From assembly GCA_963717945.1 (NCBI GenBank), contig CAVQXT010000001.1:62001-126000 (forward strand): 64,000 nucleotides of DNA, in the 5' to 3' direction. The stretch comes from FEN-299 sp963717945 (GTDB lineage: Bacteria; Acidobacteriota; Vicinamibacteria; Vicinamibacterales; Fen-181). This document shows positions 9,299 to 17,620 of the stretch, piece by piece. A program made the position numbers and the translations under genes. Below the pieces are notes generated by a model. That model saw only the letters and a list, made by a program, of their open reading frames with translations, had not been told where the DNA came from and ran no database searches. Numbering within the stretch: the stretch's first letter is position 1; each line of letters starts with the position of its first letter.

Positions 9299-11215
9299 AT
9301 GGCCTTCTTACCCAACGTTGGCTCGGCCGAGGTGGCGGTGCCCCAGAGACGCCGCCGGCTCGTCACGCGGCTGGTGGTGGTGCAGTGCGTCGTGGCCGCG
9401 GCCTTCGCCGCGCTCGCGCTGGCCTTCTGGTACTTCCAGGTCGTCGAGCACGACAGGTTCCGCGAGATGGCCGAGAACAACCACCAGCGCACGCTCGCGC
9501 TGCGGGCGCCGCGCGGCATCATCTTCGACCGCGACCAGGCCGTGCTCGTCGAGAACCGCGACTCGATGGTCATCTCGCTCGTCCGCGAGCACAGCCGCGA
9601 CCTCGACCGCACCATCAGGCGGCTCGCCGCGGTGGTGGGCGTGCCCGAGGCGACGGTGCGGGAGGCCGTCCGCCGGCACCGGAGCGAGCCGTCCTACCGG
9701 CCGATCCCGATCGTCGAGGACGCGACGCTGGCGCAGGTGGCCGCGGTGACCGCGCACCGCCTGGACGCCGAGCTGCCGGAGGTGATCGTCGAACGCGTGC
9801 CGACCCGGCGCTACCCGTCCGATTCGCTCGCCGCGCACGTGTTCGGCTACGTGAGCGAGGCGACCGAGGCGCAGCTCGAGCAGGACGGGTCCCACGCGGG
9901 CGACGTGGTGGGGCAGGCCGGCGTCGAGCGCCTCTACAACAAGCTCCTGATGGGCGTCGACGGCGCGCGCCGCGTGGTGGTCAACAGCCTCGGCCGCGAG
10001 ATCCGGACGCTCGACGAAGTGGCCCCCGCCGCGGGGCCGCGCATGGAGCTGACCATCGACCGCGACGTGCAGCGCGCCGCCGAGGAGGGGTTCGCCAAGC
10101 TGGGCCACGCCGGCGCGGCGGTGGTGCTCGACCCGAACACGGGCGAGGTCCTGGCCTACGCGAGCCTCCCGGCCTACGACCCGAACGCGTTCGCCGGGCG
10201 CATCGACAAGACGACGTGGGCCGCCCTCACGGGCGACGCGCTCAAGCCGCTGCAGGACCGGGCGATCCAGGGGCGGTATTCGCCCGGCTCGACCTTCAAG
10301 ATGGCCGTCGCGCTGGCCGCGCTCGAGGAAGGCGTCATCACGCCGGACTTCACCGTGGAGTGCCACGGGGGCCAGGATTTCTACGGCCGCGTGTTCAAGT
10401 GCTGGAAGCCGGGCGGCCACGGCCGCGTCGATCTGCGCCACGCGATCGAGCAGTCGTGCGACGTCTACTTCTACACGGTCGGCAAGATGGTGGGCGTGGA
10501 CGCGATCAACAAGTGGGCGACGCGCCTGGGCCTCGGCGTCAAGAGCGGGATCGACCTGCCGAACGAGGTGACCGGCCTGGTGCCGTCCACCGAGTGGAAG
10601 AAGGCGAAGACGGGCGAGAAGTGGTACCCGGGCGAGACGATCTCGGTGGCGATCGGGCAGGGCCAGGTCTCGGTGACGCCGGTGTCGATGGCCGTCTACA
10701 TGGCGGCGCTCGCCAACGGCGGGCGCCGGGTGACGCCCCACCTGCTTCGCGCCGTGGACGACGGGCACGGCTGGCAGAAGGTGCCGGCGCCGGACCCGGA
10801 GCCGGTGAGCGTGAAGCCCGAGTGGATGGCGGCCATCCACGACGGGCTCTGGATGGTGGTCAACGGCGGCGGCACCGCCCCCAACGCCCGCCTGCCGGGC
10901 TACGACGTGGCGGGCAAGACCGGGACGGCCCAGGTGATCTCGCTCGAGGGGGCCCGCGCGCTCAAGGGGCGGACGACGCTGGACCTGCGCGACAACGGCT
11001 GGTTCGTCTTCTTCGCGCCGCGGGACAACCCGCAGATCGCCGGCGTGGTGTTCACCGAGCACGGGCTGCACGGCACCAACGCCGCCTACATCGCGCGCCA
11101 CATCATGGAGACGTTCTTCGCCAAGCGGGAGCACCGTCCGCTGCCCGAGTTCACGGGGCCGCCGGCGCCGCCGGCGAAGCCGGCCGCGGGGGTGACGGGA
11201 GGGAGCAGGCAGTAA
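9299..11215 (+). CDS. mrdA: penicillin-binding protein 2 (peptidoglycan transpeptidase)
   Basis: Class B PBP that cross-links peptidoglycan during elongation with RodA. One N-terminal membrane anchor (about residues 24-45), a PBP dimerisation/pedestal region including PRGIIFDRD, then the transpeptidase domain with nucleophile motif S331-T-F-K334, SCD at about 386-388 and KTG at 540-542. The length of 638 is normal. The C-terminal tail is Pro/Ala-rich. The stop TAA lies within a set of 7-base units (CAGGCAG, TAAGCAG, TAGGCGG), another case of repeat abutting a stop. Confidence 0.96.
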   Translation: MAFLPNVGSAEVAVPQRRRRLVTRLVVVQCVVAAAFAALALAFWYFQVVEHDRFREMAENNHQRTLALRAPRGIIFDRDQAVLVENRDSMVISLVREHSRDLDRTIRRLAAVVGVPEATVREAVRRHRSEPSYRPIPIVEDATLAQVAAVTAHRLDAELPEVIVERVPTRRYPSDSLAAHVFGYVSEATEAQLEQDGSHAGDVVGQAGVERLYNKLLMGVDGARRVVVNSLGREIRTLDEVAPAAGPRMELTIDRDVQRAAEEGFAKLGHAGAAVVLDPNTGEVLAYASLPAYDPNAFAGRIDKTTWAALTGDALKPLQDRAIQGRYSPGSTFKMAVALAALEEGVITPDFTVECHGGQDFYGRVFKCWKPGGHGRVDLRHAIEQSCDVYFYTVGKMVGVDAINKWATRLGLGVKSGIDLPNEVTGLVPSTEWKKAKTGEKWYPGETISVAIGQGQVSVTPVSMAVYMAALANGGRRVTPHLLRAVDDGHGWQKVPAPDPEPVSVKPEWMAAIHDGLWMVVNGGGTAPNARLPGYDVAGKTGTAQVISLEGARALKGRTTLDLRDNGWFVFFAPRDNPQIAGVVFTEHGLHGTNAAYIARHIMETFFAKREHRPLPEFTGPPAPPAKPAAGVTGGSRQ

Positions 11216-11234
11216 GCAGTAGGCGGTCGCTATG

Positions 11235-11337
11235 GCGCACGGCTGAAGCCGTGCGCTATCTGAAGATCGCGGCGACGGATGGCCGCGCGCCATCCGATGA
11301 CTTTGGGATCAGATAGCGCAGGGCTTCAGCCCTGCGC
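11235..11337. repeat. double-hairpin intergenic element, copy 2
   Basis: Second copy of the element at 974-1042: a palindrome on CACGGCTGAAGCCGTG at 11235-11256 and one on CAGGGCTTCAGCCCTG at 11316-11337. Here the spacer adds a third small hairpin (GGATGGC/GCCATCC, 11277-11295). Outer arms GCGCTATCTGA (about 11254) and TCAGATAGCGC (about 11309) also pair, giving a nested structure. It lies between mrdA and rodA, which probably belong to one transcript. Confidence 0.75.
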
Positions 11338-11340
11338 CGG

Positions 11341-11413
11341 CCGTGAGCCGTAAGCCGCAAGCCGTAAGCCGTAAGCCGCAAGCCGTAAGCCGTAAGCCGT
11401 AAGCCGTAGGCCG
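11341..11413. repeat. heptameric tandem repeat, CCGTAAG type
   Basis: About ten consecutive 7-base units (CCGTAAG with CCGCAAG and CCGTAGG variants) end six bases before the rodA start codon, so the array occupies the place where a ribosome-binding site is expected. Confidence 0.85.
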
Positions 11414-11419
11414 AGTGAT

Positions 11420-12511
11420 ATGTTCGAACGCCGTCTCTTCTTTCACGTCGACTGGCTGACCATCGCCGCCCTGGTCGTGCTCTGCGCGATCGGCGTGGCG
11501 ATGATCTACAGCACGACGCACGGCGGGCCGAACTCGGCGCTCTACATCCGGCAGCTGTACGCCATCGCCATCGGCCTGGCGGCGATGTTCGTCTGCCTGA
11601 CGATCGACTACCGCGTGCTGGCCGATCACGCGGTCGGGCTCTACGTGATCGTGCTCGCGCTGCTCGTCGTGGTCCTGCTGTTCGGCTCGACCGGCGGCGG
11701 CGCCCGGCGCTGGATCCCGCTCCCGTACTTCGCGCTGCAGCCGTCGGAGTTCGCGAAGATCGTGGTGGCGCTGCTGCTCGCCAAGTTCTTCGACGGGGTC
11801 CGGCGCGCGAGTCCGTCGAAGACCGACCTGGCCATCGGCGGCGCGATCGCGGCGGTGCCGTTCGTGCTGATCGCGAAGGAGCCGGACCTGGGCACGGCGA
11901 TCACCCTGGTGACGATCCTGCTCGGCGTCGCGTTCGTGGCCGGGCTGCGCATGAAGATCGTCGTGTTCATGCTGCTGGCGGCCCTCCTGGCGTCGCCGCT
12001 CGTCTGGCGCTTCGCGCTGCGGGACTACCAGAAGAGCCGGATCTCGACGTTCATCGACCCGGAACTGGATCCGCGCGGCGCCGGCTACCAGCAGATCCAG
12101 GCGCGGATCAGCGTCGGGTCGGGCGGCGTCTGGGGCAAGGGATTCCTGCAGGGCACGCAGGGGCAGCTGCGGTTCCTGCCCGTGGCGTGGAACGACTTCG
12201 TGTTCTCGGTGTTCGCCGAGGAGCAGGGGCTGGTGGGCGTGATCGTCGCGCTCGCGCTCTACCTGTTCGTCATCGTCAGATCGCTCGGGGCGGCCCGGCT
12301 GGCCAAGGACCGGCTGGGCGCCTACCTGGTGATGGGGATCCTCTCGGCGTTCATGTTCCAGGTGCTCTACAACGTCACGATGTCGGCGGGGCTGGTCCCG
12401 GTCCGGGGGTTCACGCTGCCCCTGATGAGCTCCGGGGGGTCGTCGCTCATCGCGACGCTGGCCGGTTTCGGCCTCGTCCTCAACGTGAGGATGAGGAGGT
12501 TTACGAACTGA
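11420..12511 (+). CDS. rodA: rod shape-determining protein RodA (SEDS glycosyltransferase)
   Basis: Peptidoglycan glycan-strand polymerase of the SEDS family, partner of PBP2. About ten transmembrane helices across 363 residues. Family signatures: GGGARRWIPLP followed by FALQPSEFAKI, KEPDLGTAI in a periplasmic loop (with the catalytic-type Asp), PVAWNDFVFSVFAEEQG, and PVRGFTLPLMSSGGSS near the C-terminus. Start ATG 11420. No strong ribosome-binding site is visible because the heptad repeats run up to the start. Confidence 0.95.
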   Translation: MFERRLFFHVDWLTIAALVVLCAIGVAMIYSTTHGGPNSALYIRQLYAIAIGLAAMFVCLTIDYRVLADHAVGLYVIVLALLVVVLLFGSTGGGARRWIPLPYFALQPSEFAKIVVALLLAKFFDGVRRASPSKTDLAIGGAIAAVPFVLIAKEPDLGTAITLVTILLGVAFVAGLRMKIVVFMLLAALLASPLVWRFALRDYQKSRISTFIDPELDPRGAGYQQIQARISVGSGGVWGKGFLQGTQGQLRFLPVAWNDFVFSVFAEEQGLVGVIVALALYLFVIVRSLGAARLAKDRLGAYLVMGILSAFMFQVLYNVTMSAGLVPVRGFTLPLMSSGGSSLIATLAGFGLVLNVRMRRFTN

Positions 12512-12513
12512 CG

Positions 12514-12690
12514 GTTATCGGCATACGGCCTACGGCCTACGGCTTACGGCTTACGGCCTACGGCATGCGGCATGCCCAGGGGTCGGAGCGGTGTTTCCCG
12601 GATTACACTCTTGAATTACAAGTGTGATCCCACCGAAACACCGCTCCGACCCCTAAGAGGCGTAAGGCGTAAGGCGTGAGGCGTAAGCCG
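12514..12690. repeat. heptad repeats flanking a 77-bp hairpin
   Basis: Bases 12514-12576 are 7-base units CGGCCTA/CGGCTTA. Bases 12656-12690 are 7-base units AAGGCGT/GAGGCGT. Between them, 12578-12654 forms a near-perfect inverted repeat: outer arms AGGGGTCGGAGCGGTGTTTC and its reverse complement, then inner arms GGATTACACT / AGTGTGATCC around a short AT-rich loop. It could terminate the mre-rodA transcript or be a mobile palindromic element. Confidence 0.8.
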
Positions 12691-12701
12691 GACGAGGTTC
12701 A

Positions 12702-14225
12702 ATGAACAAAGAGATGATCGTCACCTCGAACGGCCACCAGACGATGGTGGCCATCCTCGAGGACGACCTGGTGAGCGAGGTCTTCATCGAGCGCGAGCGC
12801 CAGCGCGGCGTCGTCGGCAACGTCTACAAGGGGCGCGTGTCGAAAGTGCTGCCCGGGATGCAGTCGGCGTTCGTGGACATCGGCCTCGAGCGGGACGGCT
12901 TCCTCTACGTGTCCGACGTCGTCAACACGCTCGAGGAGTTCGAGCGCCTCGAGTCGGGCGACGACGAGGAGGAGGGGGAGGAGCGCGGCGGGCGCGAGCC
13001 GGCCGACCAGCCGAAGATCGAGGACCTGCTGCGCGAGGGCCAGGACGTCATCGTCCAGGTGGCGAAGGAGCCGCTGGGGACCAAGGGCGCGCGGCTGACC
13101 TGCCACGCGACGCTGGCCGGCCGCTTCCTCGTCTTCATGCCGACGGTGGACCACGTCGGCGTCTCGCGCAAGATCGACTCGCGCGAGGAGCGGTCGCGCC
13201 TGCGCGGCATCGTGCGCGCGTTCCGCGAGGCGCACGGCTTCATCGGCGGCGTCATCATCCGCACGGCCACCGCGGGCCGGCCCGAGCAGGACCTCATCGA
13301 CGACCTGACCTACTTCCAGAAGATCTGGGGCGACGTGCGGCAGCGCGCCGAGTCGGCGCGGCCGCCGGCGGTGGTCTACCGCGAGCAGGGGCTGGTCACC
13401 AAGCTGCTGCGCGACCTGCTGACCGACGACTACACCGCGATCCGGATCGACGACCGGGAGGAATACCAGCGCGTGCGCGAGATGGTGCAGCGCGTGATGC
13501 CCACGCTCACCCCGCGCGTGAAGCTCTACGACAAGCCGTTCCCCATCTTCGAGGAGTACGGCGTCCAGACCGAGATCGAGAAGGCGCTCAAGAGCAAGGT
13601 CTGGCTCAAGTCGGGCGGCTACATCGTCGTCAACCAGACCGAGGCGCTGGTGGCGATTGACGTGAACACCGGCCGCTACGTCGGCAAGAAGACGGGTCGG
13701 CTCGAGGACACGATCGTCAAGACCAACCTCGAGGCGGTGAAGGAGATCGTGCGCCAGGTCCGGCTGCGCGACCTGGGCGGGATCATCGTGCTCGACTTCA
13801 TCGACATGGAGGAGAAGAAGAACCGCCAGAAGCTGTTCCAGGCGGTCGAGCTCGAGCTCAAGAAGGACCGGTCACCGTCGAAGGCGCTGCAGGTGCAGGA
13901 CTTCGGCCTGATCATCATCACCCGCAAGCGGGTGAAGCAGAGCCTCGAGCGCGTGCTGACCGAGCCCTGCCCGTACTGCTCGGGCTCGGGCGTGATCAAG
14001 TCGAGCGCGACGATTTGCTACGAGATCCTGGACCAGGTGAGGAAGCTCGGCGCCGAGGTCGAAGGGCCGGGGCTCGTCCTGCGCGTGAACCCCGAGATCG
14101 CCCGGGCGCTCAAGGAAGAGGAAGCGGGGGTGCTGAAGGACCTGAAGGACACGCTCGGCAAGCAGGTCCGCCTCAAGGCCGATCCCCTGCTGCACCACGA
14201 ACAGTTCGACGTAATGACGCTGTAG
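12702..14225 (+). CDS. rng: ribonuclease G (RNase E/G family)
   Basis: Single-strand-specific endoribonuclease that processes rRNA precursors and mRNA. An N-terminal S1 RNA-binding domain (about residues 37-125) contains an acidic insertion, SGDDEEEGEERGG. The catalytic domain carries the metal-binding aspartates in DVNTGR (320-325) and DFID (about 365-368), and the zinc-link CPYCSGSG is at about 423-430. At 507 residues it is the short RNase G type without the RNase E scaffold tail. Conserved MNKEMIV start. It is separated from rodA by repeats. The stop TAG begins a repeat arm. Confidence 0.95.
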   Translation: MNKEMIVTSNGHQTMVAILEDDLVSEVFIERERQRGVVGNVYKGRVSKVLPGMQSAFVDIGLERDGFLYVSDVVNTLEEFERLESGDDEEEGEERGGREPADQPKIEDLLREGQDVIVQVAKEPLGTKGARLTCHATLAGRFLVFMPTVDHVGVSRKIDSREERSRLRGIVRAFREAHGFIGGVIIRTATAGRPEQDLIDDLTYFQKIWGDVRQRAESARPPAVVYREQGLVTKLLRDLLTDDYTAIRIDDREEYQRVREMVQRVMPTLTPRVKLYDKPFPIFEEYGVQTEIEKALKSKVWLKSGGYIVVNQTEALVAIDVNTGRYVGKKTGRLEDTIVKTNLEAVKEIVRQVRLRDLGGIIVLDFIDMEEKKNRQKLFQAVELELKKDRSPSKALQVQDFGLIIITRKRVKQSLERVLTEPCPYCSGSGVIKSSATICYEILDQVRKLGAEVEGPGLVLRVNPEIARALKEEEAGVLKDLKDTLGKQVRLKADPLLHHEQFDVMTL

Positions 14226-14303
14226 TTGTCAGTGGCCAGTTGCCAGTGATCAGTCAGTCATGCGTGATCCACTGACCACTGACCACTAGCCACTGACAAC
14301 TAC
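14223..14303. repeat. inverted heptad array between convergent genes
   Basis: From the rng stop, TAGTTGTCAGTGGC starts a run of 7-base AGTGGCC-type units. The reverse complement of the same 14 bases ends at 14303, just past the end of the DUF4097 gene, with CACTGAC/CACTAGC units between. The arms can pair and lie between convergent genes, so a bidirectional terminator role is plausible. Confidence 0.75.
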
Positions 14304-14313
14304 CTGATGTCCG

Positions 14314-15339
14314 TCACTTCTTCGCAATCGTCACGTCCCCGCTGAACGACCTCAGCACCAGTTGCGCGCTGCCGTCGCCGAAGACGCCGTGGAGGCTGTG
14401 GCGCGCGGGCCGGCCCCGGCCGGCCGGGGCCTCGCCCGAGCGCACCGTCAACGGCAGGTCGGAGCGGACGTTGCCGCTGAACGTGCCGGCGTCCACCTCG
14501 AAGCCGGTCGCGCCGGCGAGCGCCAGGTTGATGTCGCCCGACTGCGACCGGAACTCGTAGCGCCCGCTCTTCTCGAGCGCCCCCTCGAACGACAGGTTGC
14601 CGCTGATCGACCGGGCCGTCGCCCGGTCGCACACCACGCCGCGCAGCAGCACGTCGCCGCTGATCGAGTCGGCGTCCAGGCTGCGCACCTTCGCGCCGGT
14701 CACCGTGACCGTGCCGCTCACGCTCGACGCCCGCAGCTCGTTCTGGTTGGCCACGCCGCTGACGCTCGCGTTGCCCGACACCGTGCGGACCAGCGTCGCG
14801 CCCGGCGCCGCCGTCGCGTCCACGTCGCCGCTGATCGCGTCGGCCCGGACTTCGCCCCTGATGTTGGTGATCCTGACGTCGCCCGAGATCGAGTGCGCGT
14901 AGACCGACGCGCCGGCCGGCGCGGTCACGGAGTAATCCACCGAGGCGCGGTTGTCGCGGCCGGTGTAAGTCGTCCTGACCTCGACGCGTCCGCCGCGCTC
15001 GGTCATGGTGACGACGGTGCGCTCGAGCTGCCCCTTCACGTCCGCCTCCCGGCTGCGGACCCGCTTCACCGCGTCCACGACGATGGTGTCGGTCCCGCCG
15101 GCGGTGACGACGATCCGGCCCGAGACGTTGCTGATGTCGAGCGTGCCGCTCGCGCCGACCTTGAACCGGTTGGACACCTTCTCGGTCGTCTCGGGCCCCT
15201 GCCGGGCCTGGTGGCTCTCCTGCCAGCTCATGGCCCGCCAGTGCGCCCGCGGCCGCGCGCCGGGCGCTTCCGCCTGCAGCGGGTAGGGCAGCGACGCGAC
15301 GATGACGACGGTGACGAGGCGAAGGAGCATTCGATACAT
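14314..15339 (-). CDS. DUF4097-family exported beta-repeat protein
   Basis: Begins with a clear Sec signal peptide (MYRMLLRLVTVVIVASLPYPLQA). The body, about residues 60-335, is a run of short beta-rich repeats of the type SISGDV, VSGTV, SVSGNASV, typical of DUF4097/YvlB-type right-handed beta structures. Biochemical role is unknown; in this family such proteins often sit beside anti-sigma factors and sigma factors, as here. Likely periplasmic or surface exposed, 341 residues, no catalytic motif seen. Transcribed in the same direction as the anti-sigma/ECF pair upstream, but a repeat element separates them. Confidence 0.8.
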   Translation of the reverse strand: MYRMLLRLVTVVIVASLPYPLQAEAPGARPRAHWRAMSWQESHQARQGPETTEKVSNRFKVGASGTLDISNVSGRIVVTAGGTDTIVVDAVKRVRSREADVKGQLERTVVTMTERGGRVEVRTTYTGRDNRASVDYSVTAPAGASVYAHSISGDVRITNIRGEVRADAISGDVDATAAPGATLVRTVSGNASVSGVANQNELRASSVSGTVTVTGAKVRSLDADSISGDVLLRGVVCDRATARSISGNLSFEGALEKSGRYEFRSQSGDINLALAGATGFEVDAGTFSGNVRSDLPLTVRSGEAPAGRGRPARHSLHGVFGDGSAQLVLRSFSGDVTIAKK

Positions 15340-15352
15340 GGCAAACCTCTTA

Positions 15353-15468
15353 CAGGCTTCAGGCTCCAGGCTTCAGGCCCGCACGCGGGATATCCGTGAT
15401 CGACCGGCCACTGACCACTCGCCACTAGCCACTACTTCGTAGTTCCTACCGTGCGGCCCGCCCCTACG
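15353..15468. repeat. composite dispersed repeat element, copy A (minus orientation)
   Basis: Read on the minus strand it starts at the anti-sigma stop with TAGGGGCGGG, continues through GAACTACGAAGTAGTGGCTA and 7-base AGTGGC-type units, a core GGTCGATCACG ... CGCGTGCGGGCC, then 7-base AAGCCTG units. The same parts in the same order and nearly the same spacing occur on the plus strand at 21991-22115. Confidence 0.8.
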
Positions 15469-16258
15469 ATTTCCCGATCGTCCCCGCCGCGCGCGCCGTG
15501 CCCGCCGCGTCACCCTTGCGCATCTCGTTGATGAGCACGATCGTGTCGCGGAGCAGTCCGACCTTCCGCTGCAGCGCCTCGAACAGGGTGGACTGCGCGG
15601 CGTCGTTGGTCGGCTCGGAGCGCACCGCGGCGCGGCTCTCCCGGATCGCCTGGTCCACCACGCCCATGTTCTTCTGGATCACGGCCGCCGTCTGGGGGTC
15701 GAGGGCGGTCTGCCCGTCCTTCGCCGTCTGCTCGAGGGCGGCGATCGCCTTCTGGTAGTGCTGCTCCGCCAGGTCGAGCTCGGCTTCGACCGACGCCGCC
15801 CCCTGGCCGGTCGCGGCAGCCGTGGTCGCCGTCGCCGTGGCGGGCGAGGGCGTCGCCGTACGCCGGGACATCATGTAGATGCCAACCGACACGGCGAGCA
15901 CGAACACCGCGGCGGTGGCCAGGCCCGTGATCACGGCGGGCCGCCGCGCCACGAACCTCAGAAGCCGGGACCGCCGCGGCGTGCCCGAGTCCTGCTCTCC
16001 CGCGGCCGGCGCCGGGGCGAGCCGGCCCGGCTGCCCGGACCGGGCCGCGAAGTCGTCGCGGACCTTCGGCCACAGCGACTCGGGCGCCGCCATCTTCGGC
16101 AGCGCGCGCGCCGCTCCGCGCGCGCGCCGAAGGTCGGCGAGCAGGCTGCGGCAGCCGGCGCACCCCTCGAGATGCGCCTCGACCTCGGGCCGGACATCGC
16201 GCGCGATGATCCCGTCCACCAGGTCGGAGAGCGCCGGGCGAACGTCACGGCATTCCAT
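15464..16258 (-). CDS. zinc-finger (zf-HC2) anti-sigma factor
   Basis: Membrane-spanning regulator expected to hold the sigma factor encoded upstream. N-terminal zinc-binding anti-sigma domain: Cys3, His29, Cys33 and Cys36 (HLEGCAGC). A single transmembrane helix at about residues 108-130 (VITGLATAAVFVLAVSVGIYMM) is followed by a periplasmic helical, Ala/Gln-rich region that could form a coiled coil. The first codon lies 12 bases after the sigma gene's stop, so the two are a transcriptional unit. The signal sensed is unknown. Confidence 0.85.
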   Translation of the reverse strand: MECRDVRPALSDLVDGIIARDVRPEVEAHLEGCAGCRSLLADLRRARGAARALPKMAAPESLWPKVRDDFAARSGQPGRLAPAPAAGEQDSGTPRRSRLLRFVARRPAVITGLATAAVFVLAVSVGIYMMSRRTATPSPATATATTAAATGQGAASVEAELDLAEQHYQKAIAALEQTAKDGQTALDPQTAAVIQKNMGVVDQAIRESRAAVRSEPTNDAAQSTLFEALQRKVGLLRDTIVLINEMRKGDAAGTARAAGTIGKS

Positions 16259-16270
16259 GGGTTGACAGCC

Positions 16271-16813
16271 TCACGCCAGCAGCAGGCGCAGCCGGAGCCG
16301 CGCCTTGTGCAGCAGCGATTTCGAACTCCCCTCGGCAATCCCCAGCAGCCCGGCAATCTCGTCGTGCTGGTAGCCCTCGACGTCGTGCAGCACGAAGGCC
16401 GCGCGGTAGCTGGGGGGCAACTGCTCGATGGCGTGCTCGAGGTCCAGGCGGGCCATGTTGGCCTCGGCCGGCCGCCCCGGCGCCGCCACCGGCGCCGCGT
16501 CCTCCTCGTCGAGCGAGTCGGTCACGTGCGCCATCTGCCCGTGCCGGCTCCGCAAGTAGTCCAGGCACAGGTTCAACGTCAGTCGATACAGCCACGTCCC
16601 GAGCGAGGAATCGCCCTTGTAGGTGCCCAGCTTCCGGTAGGCCTGCAGGAACACGTCCTGCAGCAGGTCCTCGGCCATTTCCGGGCCTGCCATCCGGTAG
16701 GCCAGGTTATAGAGCCGGTTGGCGTGCTGCCGGTAGAGGCTCTCGAACGCCTCGGCGTCGCCCGCCAGGCACCTGGCCGCCAGTTCCCGGTCGCCGACTC
16801 CAATGTCGCTCAT
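16271..16813 (-). CDS. ECF RNA polymerase sigma factor (sigma-70 family)
   Basis: 180 residues. Region 2 (EAFESLYRQHANRLYNLAYR, then LLQDVFLQAYRKLGTY and TWLYRLTLNLCLDYLR) and region 4 (LPPSYRAAFVLHDVEGYQHDEIAGLLGI, SSKSLLHKARLRLR) are complete, with an acidic linker. Typical RpoE-like size. Followed 12 bases later by its anti-sigma gene. Target promoters cannot be stated. Confidence 0.93.
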   Translation of the reverse strand: MSDIGVGDRELAARCLAGDAEAFESLYRQHANRLYNLAYRMAGPEMAEDLLQDVFLQAYRKLGTYKGDSSLGTWLYRLTLNLCLDYLRSRHGQMAHVTDSLDEEDAAPVAAPGRPAEANMARLDLEHAIEQLPPSYRAAFVLHDVEGYQHDEIAGLLGIAEGSSKSLLHKARLRLRLLLA

Positions 16814-16847
16814 ACCATTAGACGGTCCGGAGGTTGCCGCGCGTTGC

Positions 16848-17016
16848 CCGGGGCCGGGGGCTCAGGGCCGGGGGCTCAGGGCTGGAGGCTCAAGGCCCAG
16901 GCCAAGAGGCTCAGGGCTCAAGGCTCAGGGCTCAAGGCTCAAGGCCCAGGCCAAGAGGCTCAGGGCTCAAGGCTCAGGGCTCAAGGCCCGGAGGCTCAGG
17001 GCTCAAGGCTCACGCT
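16848..17016. repeat. heptameric tandem repeat, GGGCTCA/AGGCTCA type
   Basis: About 24 successive 7-base units (GGGCTCA, AGGCTCA, AGGCCCA, GGCCAAG) fill the spacer upstream of the sigma-factor gene. A block of about 49 bases is itself duplicated, showing higher-order expansion. Confidence 0.85.
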
Positions 17017-17063
17017 GCTTACACGCACAGTAGACGCCATCGCGCAGCCGAAGGTTCCGGAGG

Positions 17064-17408
17064 TCAGGACCGGGCCGCCCAACGGACCGTGGCGAAACGG
17101 CGGATCCTCCGGCCGACGACGACAACGCCTTCGGCGCGCAGCAGGGCACGCTTCAGCGATTCCTCGCCGCCGTAACCGCCGAGCCCGCCCCCAGCGCCGA
17201 CCACCCGGTGGCAGGGCACGGTCCGGTCGGCGCACGCCCGCATGATGTTGCCGACGGCGCGCGCGGCCCGTGGCCGCCCGGCCATCGCCGCCACGTTGCC
17301 GTAGGTGGCGACGCGCCCGGGCGGGATGCGGCGGGTCACGCGAAGCACCGCGGCCGAGAACGAGCCGGCGGAGCCGGCCCTCGGCTCTCGGCTCTTGGCT
17401 TTCGGCAT
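17064..17408 (-). CDS. MGMT-family DNA-binding domain protein (alkyltransferase-like)
   Basis: 114 residues corresponding only to the C-terminal DNA-binding/active-site domain of O6-alkylguanine-DNA alkyltransferase. The helix-turn-helix/arginine-finger region RRIPPGRVATYGNVA and the active-site P65-C66-H67-R68 are intact, so the acceptor cysteine is retained, unlike Atl proteins with Trp in its place. Either a minimal alkyltransferase or an alkylated-base recognition protein. The first ~12 residues (KAKSREPRAG) are translated from 7-base GCCGAGA-type repeat units, so the true start is uncertain. It sits alone, with its upstream side facing the 20-bp repeat array. Confidence 0.8.
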   Translation of the reverse strand: MPKAKSREPRAGSAGSFSAAVLRVTRRIPPGRVATYGNVAAMAGRPRAARAVGNIMRACADRTVPCHRVVGAGGGLGGYGGEESLKRALLRAEGVVVVGRRIRRFATVRWAARS

Positions 17409-17440
17409 GTTCCGACACCGACTCCGGGCGTCAGCCCCGA

Positions 17441-17620
17441 TCCCTCAACCGAAAGTTCCGATTCCTCGTCGAAGAAGCCGATTCCTCTTCGTCAGAACCG
17501 ATTACTCATCGAAGTAACCGATTACTCATCGAAGTAGCCGATTACTCATCGAAGAAGCCGATTCCTCTTCGAAGAAACCGATTCCTCATCGAAGAAACCG
17601 ATCCCTCATCGTAAGTTCCG
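17441..17620. repeat. nine-unit 20-bp tandem array with internal dyad
   Basis: From 17461 every 20 bases begins ATTCCTC/ATTACTC and ends in CCG: eight perfectly phased units to 17620, plus a preceding related unit at 17441-17460. The core, close to TCATCGAAGA, is nearly self-complementary. The first and last units share a different end (AAGTTCCG). A 20-base period is not a codon multiple, so the array is non-coding. It lies in the 542-base divergent spacer between the MGMT-like gene and the GAF/GGDEF-like gene, whose remaining 330 bases are relatively AT-rich and show no gene. Confidence 0.9.

Noticed and set aside
17441..17620. Possible CRISPR array
   Set aside because: Units are contiguous 20-bp tandem copies with no unique spacers and no cas genes nearby.
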